Part shown: one piece after another, positions 17,806 through 25,967 of the stretch
How positions within the stretch are numbered: the first letter of the stretch is position 1
How the letters are laid out: each line of letters starts with the position of its first letter
NCBI GenBank assembly: GCA_028291055.1
Contig: JAQGIP010000016.1
Span: 1-41,262 of the forward strand
Direction of reading: 5' to 3'
DNA: 41,262 nucleotides
DNA from: Caulobacter sp.
GTDB taxonomy: Bacteria > Pseudomonadota > Alphaproteobacteria > Caulobacterales > Caulobacteraceae
Program-made: the position numbers and the translations under genes
The notes under the pieces: generated by a model
The model's input: the letters and a program-made list of their open reading frames with translations, nothing else
Told to the model about the DNA's origin: nothing
The model's database searches: none

Positions 17806-18738
17806 CTAGGCCCCGAGCAACTTCCGCGCCCGCGCCTCATCGCGCCGGATCTGATCGACCATCAGGTCGATGGAGCCGAACTTCTCTTCCGGGCGCAGGA
17901 AGCCGATCAGTTCGGTCTCGATGGTCTGGCCATAGAGATCCTCGTCGAAGTCGAACAGCCACACTTCCAGCCGGGTCTCGACATTGCCGGTGGTCGGATT
18001 GTTGCCGATGTTGGCGACGCCGGGCAGCAGGCGCCCATCGGGCAGGCGGGTGCGGGTGGCGTAGACGCCCAGTTCCGGCACCACATAGTCCTCCATGAAG
18101 ACGTTGGCGGTGGGGAAGCCCAGGGTGCGGCCCAGTTGCTGGCCCCGGCGCACCACGCCTTCGATGGCGAAGGGCCGGCCCAGGATCTCGGCGGCGTCTT
18201 CCGGGTGGCCGCCGCGCAGGGCGGCGCGGGCGGCGGTGGAGGAATATTTGGCGCCCTCGTTGCCGGCCGGATCGGCGACCGAGACGCTGAAGCCGAACTG
18301 CTGGCCATAGCGGCGCATGTCGTCAGGCGTGCCGGTGCGGCCGCGCCCGAAGGAGATGTCGAAGCCCACCGCCACATGGCGCACGCCCAGGCCCTCGACC
18401 AGCACCCGCTCCACGAACTCATAGTCGGTGAAGTTGGCCATCTGGAAGTCGAAGGGCAGGGCGTAGACGAGTTCCACCCCCATCTCGGCCAGGGCGCGAT
18501 GCTGCTGGTCGGGCGTCATCAGGCGGAAGGCCGGCTCGTTGGGCGAAAACAGCCGCCGCGGGTGCGGGTCGAAGGTGATCACCGACAGCGGACAGCCCAG
18601 CCGCTGGGCGCCCTCGGCGGCGCCGGCGATCACCTGCTGGTGGCCCTTGTGGACGCCGTCGAAGTTGCCGAGCGCCACCGCCGCCCCGCGATCGGCGGGG
18701 AGCAGGTCCTTCCAGGCGTGGACGATCCGCTGTTCCAA
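17806..18738 (-). CDS. ribF: Bifunctional riboflavin kinase / FAD synthetase
   Basis: A 310-residue cytoplasmic enzyme that makes FMN and then FAD from riboflavin and ATP. The N-terminal nucleotidyltransferase shows GNFDGVHKGHQQVI (HxGH motif, about residues 24-37) and TFDPHPRRLF. The C-terminal flavokinase shows the PTAN motif in LGFPTANVFMEDY and GVANIGNNPTTGN. The length is normal for RibF. The only credible start is a TTG at 18736-18738, separated from the in-frame TGA of the MaoC gene by a single codon; no ATG or GTG follows before the conserved core. No ribosome-binding site is evident, so translation probably relies on coupling to MaoC. Confidence 0.96.
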   Translation of the reverse strand: MEQRIVHAWKDLLPADRGAAVALGNFDGVHKGHQQVIAGAAEGAQRLGCPLSVITFDPHPRRLFSPNEPAFRLMTPDQQHRALAEMGVELVYALPFDFQMANFTDYEFVERVLVEGLGVRHVAVGFDISFGRGRTGTPDDMRRYGQQFGFSVSVADPAGNEGAKYSSTAARAALRGGHPEDAAEILGRPFAIEGVVRRGQQLGRTLGFPTANVFMEDYVVPELGVYATRTRLPDGRLLPGVANIGNNPTTGNVETRLEVWLFDFDEDLYGQTIETELIGFLRPEEKFGSIDLMVDQIRRDEARARKLLGA

Positions 18739-18741
18739 GGG

Positions 18742-19164
18742 TCAGGCCGGCCGGCGCGGGACCATGATGGTGGCCTCGCCCTCCACCACCGCCTTGTCGT
18801 CGACGGTACAGACGGTCTCCAGGGTGACCCGGGCCTTTTCGGTGTCGATGGCGGTAATGGTGGCCTTGGCGGTGACCACGTCGCCGATCTTGACCGGGCG
18901 TTTGAACTTCAGCGACTGGCCCACATAGATGGCGCCGGGGCCCGGAAGCTTCGTGCCGATGACGGCGGAGATGTAGCCGGCCGACAGCATGCCGTGGGCG
19001 ATGCGGGTCTTGAATGGCGTGGTGGCCGCATAGGCCTCGTCCAGGTGGACGGGATTGTTGTCGCCGGTCACCTCGGCGAACATCTCGATGCCCTTGGCGT
19101 CCACGGTGCGGGTCAGTTCGGCCGACTGGCCTACCGACAGATCCTCAAGAAACAAGCCCTTCAC
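18742..19164 (-). CDS. MaoC family dehydratase ((R)-hydratase-like)
   Basis: A 140-residue hot-dog-fold protein. The hydratase 2 motif appears as FAEVTGDNNPVHLDEAYA (about residues 31-48), with the catalytic Asp and His, followed by IAHGMLSAGYIS. Such enzymes hydrate trans-2-enoyl-CoA to (R)-3-hydroxyacyl-CoA, feeding polyhydroxyalkanoate or fatty-acid routes (PhaJ-like); the chain-length preference is unknown. The GTG at 19162-19164 is chosen because GGAG lies six bases upstream; a TTG at 19176 is in frame but inside a palindrome and lacks such a site. It follows the HAD gene by 29 bases and ribF begins 3 bases after its stop, so the three form an operon. Confidence 0.92.
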   Translation of the reverse strand: MKGLFLEDLSVGQSAELTRTVDAKGIEMFAEVTGDNNPVHLDEAYAATTPFKTRIAHGMLSAGYISAVIGTKLPGPGAIYVGQSLKFKRPVKIGDVVTAKATITAIDTEKARVTLETVCTVDDKAVVEGEATIMVPRRPA

Positions 19165-19173
19165 GTCACTCTC

Positions 19174-19187
19174 CAAACAGCTGTTTG
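19174..19187. promoter_or_regulatory. Perfect 14-bp palindrome between the HAD and MaoC genes
   Basis: CAAACAGCTGTTTG is its own reverse complement and abuts the Shine-Dalgarno of the MaoC gene in a gap of only 29 bases. It may be an operator for an internal promoter or a small hairpin at the ribosome-binding site. No regulator can be named. Confidence 0.35.
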
Positions 19188-19193
19188 ACTCAG

Positions 19194-20057
19194 TTACCAG
19201 ATCAGATCGGCCATGGCATGCGCGGCTTTCACGCCCTCGGCGGCCAGCAGTTTGGCGACAGCCTCGGCGCTGAGCTTACCGTCGGGGCCCAGTGCCGCCT
19301 GGCCGTGGATCCCCTTGGCGATGAACAGGCAGTCGAGACCCTGGTCCTCGGCGCCCTTGATGTCGGTCACGACGCCGTCGCCGATGCAAAGCACCCGCTC
19401 GCGCGGGACTTCCTTGTGCAGCAGGGTCTCGGCCTCGAACAGCGACAGCTCATAGATGGGGGCGAAGGGCTTGCCGGCCATCAGCACCTGGCCGCCCATC
19501 TCGGCGTAGAGGGCGGCGAGCGAGCCGCCGCAATAGATCAGCCTGTCGCCGCGCTGGACCACGATGTCGGGGTTGGCGCAGACCAGGGGCAGGCCCCGGT
19601 CGGCGGCGATCTTCAGGCGCGTGCGGTAGTCTTCCGGCGTCTCGACCTCGTCGTCATAGGGGCCGGTGACGGAGACGAAGGCGGCGTCTTGCGCGCCCTT
19701 GGCGAACTCCAGGCCAAGGCCCTCATAGAGGGGCCCGTCGCGCTCCGGCCCGATGGTCCAAGCGGGGCCGGGGGCCATCTCGGCCAGCAGCACGCGGGTG
19801 GCGTCGCCGGAGGTGACAATGGCGCTCCAGGCCTCGCGGGGCACGGCCAGGCTGTCGAGCTGTTCGATGACCTCACGCGACGGACGTGGGGAGTTGGAGA
19901 TCAGCACCACCGGGCCGACCTCGGCGCGCCACCTGGCCAGCGCCGCGCAGGCGTCCGGCCAGCTTTCGCGGCCGTTGTGGATCACGCCCCAGATGTCGCA
20001 GAGCAGGACGTCGTAGCGCGAGGCGAGGGCGGAGAGGCCGGCGGGGAGATCGGTCAT
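19194..20057 (-). CDS. HAD superfamily class IIA hydrolase (TIGR01459-like)
   Basis: A 287-residue HAD phosphatase-like protein of the type common in alphaproteobacteria. Motif I is LLCDIWGVIHNG, with the nucleophile Asp and DxWGV in place of the usual DxDG. Motif II is LISNSPRP, motif III lysine is in MAGKPFAPIYE, and motif IV is CIGDGVVTDIKGA. The class IIA cap lies between motifs II and III. The second Asp of motif I is replaced by Trp, as is usual in this subfamily, so classic phosphatase activity is doubtful; the substrate is unknown. The ATG at 20055-20057 aligns with the family start. It is the first gene of the run HAD, MaoC, ribF, protease. Confidence 0.9.
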   Translation of the reverse strand: MTDLPAGLSALASRYDVLLCDIWGVIHNGRESWPDACAALARWRAEVGPVVLISNSPRPSREVIEQLDSLAVPREAWSAIVTSGDATRVLLAEMAPGPAWTIGPERDGPLYEGLGLEFAKGAQDAAFVSVTGPYDDEVETPEDYRTRLKIAADRGLPLVCANPDIVVQRGDRLIYCGGSLAALYAEMGGQVLMAGKPFAPIYELSLFEAETLLHKEVPRERVLCIGDGVVTDIKGAEDQGLDCLFIAKGIHGQAALGPDGKLSAEAVAKLLAAEGVKAAHAMADLIW

Positions 20058-20150
20058 CGTGGGGCGCGGGTAGCCCCCGGGCGGGGCGAGGTCAACAGCA
20101 AGCGGGCGCCGGGCTTGGCGCAAGCCTTCGCGCGGCGCTACAAGGCGCCC

Positions 20151-20345
20151 ATGTCAGAGTCAGATGTTCCCCTCCGCGACCAGTTGGACGAAGCCATCGC
20201 GCGCGTGCGCCGCGAGCTTGAGATCCTCATCTCGCCCTCCACCATCGGCGGCGGCGCCGACAATCGCAGCGTGATCCACGACCTGGAGGTCGAGCTGAAG
20301 GAACTGCAGGACGCGCGTTCGGGCCTCGGACCTCACGACACCTGA
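20151..20345 (+). CDS. Small acidic/helical hypothetical protein
   Basis: A 64-residue protein, MSESDVPLRDQLDEAIARVR and onward, with no signal or membrane segment. Two helical stretches with heptad-like Leu/Ile spacing (about residues 8-28 and 40-55) are joined by a glycine loop (STIGGGADN). It reads as a short coiled-coil hairpin. I do not recognise a named family. It is divergent from the HAD gene with 93 bases between them, and its codon use matches the neighbours, which supports it being a real gene. The ribosome-binding site is weak. Confidence 0.65.
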   Translation: MSESDVPLRDQLDEAIARVRRELEILISPSTIGGGADNRSVIHDLEVELKELQDARSGLGPHDT

Positions 20346-20364
20346 GCTCCCCAAAATCCGCTCA

Positions 20365-20382
20365 TCCCGACGAAAGTCGGGA
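20365..20382. repeat. Short palindrome with GNRA loop
   Basis: TCCCGAC-GAAA-GTCGGGA forms a 7-bp stem 20 bases after the stop of the 64-residue gene. There is no T-tract. It resembles REP-type palindromes and may aid 3'-end formation between the convergent genes. Confidence 0.55.
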
Positions 20383-20470
20383 CCCATACTGAGCAGCCGG
20401 AAGGACTCCAGCGCCATAGGAAGGTCACGTCCGTCGTCGGGCCGAAGGGCCGGTTCTGGCAGGCCCTATG

Positions 20471-20492
20471 CGTCCCGGCTTTCGCCGGGACG
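20471..20492. repeat. Short REP-like palindrome
   Basis: CGTCCCGGC-TTTC-GCCGGGACG forms a perfect 9-bp stem with a 4-base loop, 30 bases beyond the end of the S9 peptidase gene. Together with 20365-20382 it fills the 176-base gap between convergent 3' ends. Confidence 0.65.
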
Positions 20493-20521
20493 AGCGGAGT
20501 GTGTGGGCTATCTGCCTACCC

Positions 20522-22567
20522 TCATTGCCCCAGCCACTGCTTCATCCAGGCTTCCACGTTGGCGTACCACTGCACCGAGTTCTGGGGCTTCAGCACCCAG
20601 TGGTTCTCGTCGGGGAAGTAGACCATCCGGGCCGGGACTTCCTTGCGCTTGTTGGCGACATAGGCGCCCACGCCCTGGTCGAGGGGCACGCGGTAGTCGC
20701 GCCCGCCATGGACGACCAGCATCGGCACGGACCATTTGTCCACGAACAGCGAGGGGTTGAAGCGGTCCACCGCGGCGGCGTTGCTCCAGGTCAGGCCGTC
20801 GTCCTGAGCCTCCGAGAAGCCGGGGATGTCGGTGGAATAGGCCATGGAGCGGGTGTCGAAGACGCCGTCGTGGTTGACCAGGCACTTCCAGGGCTTGCTC
20901 CAATTGCCGGCGATCCAGTTGACCATGTAGCCGCCATAGGAGCCGCCGAGCGCGCAGGCCTCGTCGCCGTCCAGCCACTGATACTTGCCGAGCGCGAAGG
21001 CCCAGCCCTTCTGCAGGTCCTCGAGCGGCCGGTCGCCCCAGTGGCCGATGATGGCGCGGGCATAGCCTTCGCCGTAGCCGGAGGAGCCGTGGAAATCGAC
21101 CATGACTACCGCGTAGCCCAGGCCGGCCCAGACCTGCGGGTTCCAGCGATAGGACCAGGCGTTGCCGAAGCTGCCGTGCGGGCCGCCATGGATCAGGAAG
21201 GCCACCGGATACTTCTTCCCGGGCTGCCAGCCGTCCGGCTTGACCACATAGCCATGCACCGTCTCGCCGTTCCAGCCCGGGAAGGAGAACTGCTCGCCGG
21301 GTTGGAAGGCCACGTCCTTCAGGTCGCCGCCCATGTGGCTGAGCTGGACGGCCGGACCCTTGGCGCCCATCACGAAGAGCTGGCCGGGGCTGTCGAGGGC
21401 GTCACGGACATAGGCGATCTGGCCGCCGGCGATGTCGAATTCGCTGACATGGCCGTCGGTGGTCAGCGGCGTGACGCTCCCCTTGGCGGCGTCGATGGCG
21501 AACAGCTTCGCCTGGCCGGTGTCTTCCGCCAGACCATAGAGGGTGCGTCCGTCGGCCGACCATTTGAGGCCATCCACCGAGCGGTCGAAGCCCACGTCGA
21601 GTTCGCGTTCGGCGCCGGTCTTTAAGTCGCGGACCATGACCGCGCCGCGGGTGTAGATGAAGTTGGGGCCGGTCTGGCGCACGAAGGCCAGGCGCCCGCC
21701 GTCCGGCGACAGGGCCAGCGACCCGTCCGAGGCATTGGCGGCGGTGGCGTAGAGGCGGGTGGGCGGCGCGGCGCCGCTGGCGGCCACCACATAGACCGAG
21801 GACGGGGCGCCGACGCCGGCCGAGGCGCCGGAGGGAATGGCGGAGAACCACACCGTCTTGCCGTCGGCGCTGACGGCGATGGCGTCGTCGCCGGGCACGT
21901 CGGCGTCATAGCCCTTCATCAGCGGGGTGGGCTTGGTGATGGGCGTGTCGCCCGAGGGGTCGAGGGCGGCGGCGAACAGGAGGCTGTGCTTGCCGTCGGC
22001 CCAGCTGTCCCAGAAGCGCGGGGTGGGCTGGTTGAAGACCTCGCCGCTGGCCTTGTCCTTCTTCCTGGCCTCGTCGCGGTCCTTGGTGCAGGCCAGGTCC
22101 ACGCAGTCGGGATAGCCGCCGATGCTGAGGATGACGGTGCGGCCGTCGCCCGAGAGTTTGAAGACACCGATGTCGAGGGGCAGTTTGGTCACCTGGGTGA
22201 CGGCCGGCCCCGTGGGAGAGACGCGGTAGAGCTGGCGCGTGCCGTCGCGGCTGGACAGGAAGTAGAGCTGGCCGTCGCTGGACCAGCGGGGCGCGACGGG
22301 GGCTTTTTCATCACGTACGACGGTCATCGGCTTGGCGCCCGGCGCCTTGCGGTCCAGCAGCATCAGGGCGTTGACGCCCTTGTTGCCGTCCCAGTCGGTG
22401 GAGCGCTGGCTCCAGGCGATCCAGCGGCCGTCCGGGGAGATATGGACGTCCGACAGGCGGTCCAGCATCGCCATGTCCTTGGCCGTGAAGGGCCGCGCCT
22501 GGGCTGGCGCGGCGATCGCGACGACGGTGAGCGCCAGGGCGGCGGCGACGAACAGTTTGCGGAACAT
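20522..22567 (-). CDS. Exported S9 family peptidase (dipeptidyl-aminopeptidase/acylaminoacyl-peptidase type)
   Basis: A 681-residue serine peptidase. Residues 1-24 (MFRKLFVAAALALTVVAIAA, then PAQA) are a Sec signal peptide, so it acts in the periplasm or outside. The middle is a WD40/TolB-like beta-propeller with repeated blades (for example ISPDGRWIAWS, LSPDGGRLAFV, WSADGRTLYG). The C-terminal alpha/beta-hydrolase carries the nucleophile in GGSYGGYMVNW, the acid in HGGRDYRVPLDQ and the histidine in PDENHWVLKP. Such enzymes remove dipeptides or N-acylated residues from short peptides. Complete length; GGGGGAG upstream of the ATG. The partial gene at 1-506 is a second member of the family. Confidence 0.94.
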   Translation of the reverse strand: MFRKLFVAAALALTVVAIAAPAQARPFTAKDMAMLDRLSDVHISPDGRWIAWSQRSTDWDGNKGVNALMLLDRKAPGAKPMTVVRDEKAPVAPRWSSDGQLYFLSSRDGTRQLYRVSPTGPAVTQVTKLPLDIGVFKLSGDGRTVILSIGGYPDCVDLACTKDRDEARKKDKASGEVFNQPTPRFWDSWADGKHSLLFAAALDPSGDTPITKPTPLMKGYDADVPGDDAIAVSADGKTVWFSAIPSGASAGVGAPSSVYVVAASGAAPPTRLYATAANASDGSLALSPDGGRLAFVRQTGPNFIYTRGAVMVRDLKTGAERELDVGFDRSVDGLKWSADGRTLYGLAEDTGQAKLFAIDAAKGSVTPLTTDGHVSEFDIAGGQIAYVRDALDSPGQLFVMGAKGPAVQLSHMGGDLKDVAFQPGEQFSFPGWNGETVHGYVVKPDGWQPGKKYPVAFLIHGGPHGSFGNAWSYRWNPQVWAGLGYAVVMVDFHGSSGYGEGYARAIIGHWGDRPLEDLQKGWAFALGKYQWLDGDEACALGGSYGGYMVNWIAGNWSKPWKCLVNHDGVFDTRSMAYSTDIPGFSEAQDDGLTWSNAAAVDRFNPSLFVDKWSVPMLVVHGGRDYRVPLDQGVGAYVANKRKEVPARMVYFPDENHWVLKPQNSVQWYANVEAWMKQWLGQ

Positions 22568-22622
22568 GGCGATAGGCTCCCCCTCAGGACCGCCGCACGC
22601 TAGGTCGGGTTTGGCTCCGCGA

Positions 22623-23309
22623 CTAGCCGGCGTCGTGGAAGATGATGCCCAGGGTGCGGCGCTGCCCTGATTTCATCGTTGAAACGCCGTGACGAAGCTG
22701 GCGGCGCGCATAGCCGCGTGGACTGGCGCCGGGAAAGTCACGCACGGCGAAGATGGCGGCCTCGCCTTGGCGTAGGTCCAGCACCTCCGCGCGCGACTGG
22801 CTGCGGGGCTTGTTCTCCACCAGCACCAGCTGGCCGCCCTCGAAATCCGTGGCCGGGTCGTTGAGCAGGATCACCGCCTGGAGCGGAAAGACATGCTCGC
22901 CATAGAGGTCCTGGTGCAGGCGGTTGTAGTCGCCTGGGCCATAGGTAAGCATCAGCGGCGTCGGCTTGGTCTGGCCGGCGGCGTGGCAGCGTTCGAGGAA
23001 TTTGGCGTGTTGCTCGGGAAAGCGCGTGGCCTGGCCCAGCCGCTCGGCCCAGCGGTTGGCGGTCTGGGCCAGCGTCGGATAGAGGGCCTCGCGCAGCCGC
23101 TGCACCGGGTCTGGCAGCGGATAGGCGAAGTAGCGGTATTCGCCCTGGCCATAGTCGTGGCTGCCCATGATCACCGTCTTCCTGAACAGCGGATCGCACC
23201 CATAGAGGGCGGCGAGCTCGGCGCATTCGGCGGGGGTGAACAGCGGGCCGGTGAGGGCAAAGCCCCGGGCGTCGAGGTCGGCGGCGAGGCGGTCGGGATC
23301 GGGGATCAT
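22623..23309 (-). CDS. 2OG-Fe(II) oxygenase family protein
   Basis: A 228-residue double-stranded beta-helix dioxygenase. The iron-binding HxD is in YNRLHQDLYGEHVFPLQ (about residues 134-150). The distal His is in QLRHGVSTM, and the 2-oxoglutarate-binding arginine is likely in GQRRTLGIIFHDAG at the C-terminus. The length and the LLNDPATDFEGGQLVL strand fit the bacterial group formerly labelled DUF2086/COG3826, sometimes found next to ada/alkB repair genes; no such neighbours are present here. The substrate is unknown. It is cytoplasmic and lies 55 bases upstream of the S9 peptidase on the same strand. Confidence 0.85.
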   Translation of the reverse strand: MIPDPDRLAADLDARGFALTGPLFTPAECAELAALYGCDPLFRKTVIMGSHDYGQGEYRYFAYPLPDPVQRLREALYPTLAQTANRWAERLGQATRFPEQHAKFLERCHAAGQTKPTPLMLTYGPGDYNRLHQDLYGEHVFPLQAVILLNDPATDFEGGQLVLVENKPRSQSRAEVLDLRQGEAAIFAVRDFPGASPRGYARRQLRHGVSTMKSGQRRTLGIIFHDAG

Positions 23310-23659
23310 TCGCGCAGGCTAGACGCTCGACGCGGCCCGCGCATTCCGAAGCTTGCGGCGGCGGCCTGTGCTCAATTGTAAGCGCCACCTCAAATTCATC
23401 CGCTCGTCCCCGCGCAGGCGGTGATCCAAGCTGAATTCCGGATGAGCATTGGTCCTTTGTGCGGTCCGCGCGCGTCATCGCAGCGCAGCGCCTATTCTGA
23501 CACGCCCTATGGATCCCCGCCTGCGGGGACGAGCGGAAGGTTGGGGGAAAACGTGACGCTCGGAAATGCGTGCATTCTTAGCGCCTGCGCGGGGATGAGG
23601 AGATTTTACTGAAGTCCAGATCCTGGTCTGGCCGGGGGCGCGCGCGGAAGCCTTGCCGC
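23310..23659. repeat. 350-base gene-free gap holding a cluster of REP-like sequences
   Basis: CCGCTCGTCCCCGC begins a 29-base unit at 23400-23428. Its near-exact reverse complement occupies 23510-23536, differing by a 2-base gap and a substitution in the GC-rich centre. A third, shorter copy (GCGCCTGCGCGGGGATGAGG) is at 23581-23600. Each unit is itself partly palindromic. I see no gene in the gap; short open frames there have codon use unlike the neighbours. Confidence 0.65.
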
Positions 23660-24592
23660 CTATTGCCCGGCCCGCTGCCAGACGATCTTCTTGCCGTAGT
23701 CCATGGCGAAGGGGTGTTCCTTCAGCCAGTCGACGCCGATGACCATGATGCGGTCGCCGGGTTTTCCCAGCCGGGCGAAGAAGGGCAGGTCCGCCACGGT
23801 CAGGGTCATGGTCGCCCATTGCCACTCGCCGATGCGCACGGCGCTGACGTCGGCCTCGCGCACCTTGATGGAATTGCCATCGACGCCATAGACCTCGCCG
23901 CCGGGCCGCAGCTTGCCGGAGGCTTCGGTGAGGCCCAGCGCCATGGCGAAGGCCGGATTGATGCTTGAGGTCTGGGCGCCGGTGTCGATCAGGCCCCACC
24001 CCTCGACCCCGTTGATCTCCACCGGAACCATCACCTTCCACGGCCTGATCCAGTTGGAGGCCAGCACCCGCCATTCGCCGGTTCCCGGCGGCCTCGTGCC
24101 GCTGGTCCCCAGCCGGATGCGGGCCATGGGGATGTCCCACACCACCAGCCGCGAACCGAACAGGTCGGCGCCGGCCAGGCCGACGATCTTGTGGCTGTCG
24201 AAGTCCGGGGCCGGCACGCCGGCTGGGGTGGTGTTGCGCAGGGTCAGCGGACCGGCCTGGAACCGCGACAGCTTATAGAAGTGCACCTCGAAACCGCCGC
24301 CCCAGCCCTGGGCCTGCTCGGTGGCCTTGACGCGAGGCAGGGCCAGCTTCAGGGCGGTGGCGTCGTCGATGGTCGAGGAGCTGGCGCCGGTGTCCAGCAT
24401 GAAGAAGTAGGGCTCGGAGCCGTTGAGGCTGGCCGCGACGATGGGGCTGTCGTCGTCGCCGCGCTGCAGGGGAAGGCATTCGGACGCGGCGAAACTGGCG
24501 CAGCCGCGCGGGGTATTGGGCGTACGGGCTTGGGCCTGGCCCCCGAGGAGGGCGAGGGCAAAGGCTACGCTGAGTACACTGAGGCGGAACAA
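23660..24592 (-). CDS. Exported retropepsin-like aspartic protease with two DTG lobes
   Basis: A 310-residue protein with a signal peptide (MFRLSVLSVAFALALLGGQA, then QA). Two aspartic-protease active-site motifs occur in one chain: FMLDTGASSSTIDD (about residues 64-77) and GLIDTGAQTSSINP (about 200-213). The second is followed by a hydrophobic flap-like strand and GVDWLKEHPFAMDYGKK. Each lobe is retropepsin-sized, so the protein could form a pseudo-dimeric active site by itself. It is periplasmic by inference. The start is a TTG at 24590-24592, in frame with the tipF stop two codons upstream; no ATG lies in the signal region. The two genes are very likely co-transcribed. Confidence 0.87.
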   Translation of the reverse strand: MFRLSVLSVAFALALLGGQAQARTPNTPRGCASFAASECLPLQRGDDDSPIVAASLNGSEPYFFMLDTGASSSTIDDATALKLALPRVKATEQAQGWGGGFEVHFYKLSRFQAGPLTLRNTTPAGVPAPDFDSHKIVGLAGADLFGSRLVVWDIPMARIRLGTSGTRPPGTGEWRVLASNWIRPWKVMVPVEINGVEGWGLIDTGAQTSSINPAFAMALGLTEASGKLRPGGEVYGVDGNSIKVREADVSAVRIGEWQWATMTLTVADLPFFARLGKPGDRIMVIGVDWLKEHPFAMDYGKKIVWQRAGQ

Positions 24593-24598
24593 GGCGCC

Positions 24599-25879
24599 CT
24601 AGCGCCCCACCCGGCGGCGCAGTTCGCCGCGCAGGAAGTCGGCGGGCGGATCGGCCTCGGCCAGGACAGCGTCGCGGATGGCGCGCGGTTCGCCGAACAG
24701 GTGGCCCTGCCCGTAGCCCAGCTCCAGGTCGAGGATGTCGACGATCTGGCGCTCGCTCTCGACCTTCTCGACGATCATGTCGATGCCGTAGCGGCGCGCC
24801 AGCCGCGCGAAGTCGGCGGCGGCGAGGTCGGGCAGGGAGCGCAGGGTCAGGCGGCCGTCCACCTCGTCAAGCTGGTCCAGCATCATCTGGGCGGCGACCT
24901 TGACGAACTTCACGTCGGCGCGCGCCAGGTCTTGGAAGTCGAGATCGAGATCGACGACCTTGTCGAGGCTGAAGCGGAAGCCGAGTTCGGCGAGGCGGCC
25001 CATGTTGCGCGCCTCCGTGGCGCCGCGACGTTCGAAGGCGGCTTGGCCCAGTTCGAAGATCAGCGCGCCGGCCAGGTCGCGGTTGCCGGCCATGAATTCC
25101 AGGAACTGCGGGAAGAAGCCGTCGTCGCCCAGGCTGTTCAAGGAGATGTTGCAGAAGATGCCGACCTTGCGGTCCTGCTTGGCCAGGCGGCGCACGATCT
25201 GCACGCACCGGAACAGCAGCAGGTTGTCGATAGCGGCGACCAGGCCCTCCGGCTCGGCCACGGCCAGGTATTCCGCCGGCATCATGATCCGGCCGGTGGC
25301 GTCGCGCAGGCGCGAGAAGCCCTCGTAGAAGACCACGCGGCGCTGGGGCAGGCTGACCACTGGCTGCAGGTAGAGGTCGATGCGGTTGTCGGCCAGCGCG
25401 TCCTTGATCTCGTCGAGCAGGTGGTTGGCGGGGGGCGCTACCGGGAAGCCCATGCGGCGCGCGCCGGCCATGGCGCCCTGGCCGCCGTGACCGACCTCCA
25501 GGAAGCGGCCCTCGATGCGTTCACCCAGCCGCTCGACCAGGTCTTCCAGCATGTGGACTTCGCTGGACAGTTCCTCGGAGCGGCGCAGCGCATCGTCGGT
25601 GACGGTCTCAACCACCTCGGTCAGGCGCGCGTCGATGCGCTCCAGCTGGGTGATCAGGATGGCGTGGGCGTCGCGCACGGAGGCGATCTCGGCCTTGAGC
25701 AGGGCCTCGGAGCGGGCGCGGGAGAAGAGGTTGTGGGCGGTGTAGCAGAGGGCCAGCGCGCCGATCAGGCCCGCCAGCGGTCCAGCCACACCGCCGCTGA
25801 CGCGCAGCAGCAGGAGCGCGACAATCAACGACAGACAAAGGTAGGCGCCGCTGAGCAACGCCTGGGTGAGCTTGCGCAT
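24599..25879 (-). CDS. tipF: TipF-like flagellar-positioning EAL-domain protein
   Basis: A 426-residue inner-membrane protein: two hydrophobic segments (about residues 8-26 and 30-50), a coiled coil (about 60-120), then an EAL domain (about 155-405). This is the architecture of Caulobacter TipF, which marks the pole for flagellum assembly and binds c-di-GMP. The catalytic signature is degenerate: EAL reads EGF in VFYEGFSRLRD, the DDFG loop reads SLDKVVDLD, while NIS, KFVK and EKVESE remain. It is therefore expected to be a c-di-GMP receptor rather than a phosphodiesterase. GGGGA lies five bases before the ATG. The retropepsin-like gene follows at once, and a small hypothetical gene precedes it by 88 bases. 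Confidence 0.88.
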   Translation of the reverse strand: MRKLTQALLSGAYLCLSLIVALLLLRVSGGVAGPLAGLIGALALCYTAHNLFSRARSEALLKAEIASVRDAHAILITQLERIDARLTEVVETVTDDALRRSEELSSEVHMLEDLVERLGERIEGRFLEVGHGGQGAMAGARRMGFPVAPPANHLLDEIKDALADNRIDLYLQPVVSLPQRRVVFYEGFSRLRDATGRIMMPAEYLAVAEPEGLVAAIDNLLLFRCVQIVRRLAKQDRKVGIFCNISLNSLGDDGFFPQFLEFMAGNRDLAGALIFELGQAAFERRGATEARNMGRLAELGFRFSLDKVVDLDLDFQDLARADVKFVKVAAQMMLDQLDEVDGRLTLRSLPDLAAADFARLARRYGIDMIVEKVESERQIVDILDLELGYGQGHLFGEPRAIRDAVLAEADPPADFLRGELRRRVGR

Positions 25880-25967
25880 AAAGTCCCCGCGCGAATCGTT
25901 AAAGATTATCGAGGGGTTCCGTCGTCAGAGTCGAACGGATTGATGTCGCAGGCCGGCGAATCCTCGA

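Noticed and set aside
23421..23612. 63-codon frame in the REP-bearing gap
   Set aside because: Runs across the repeat units, lacks a ribosome-binding site, and its codon use differs from the genes around it.
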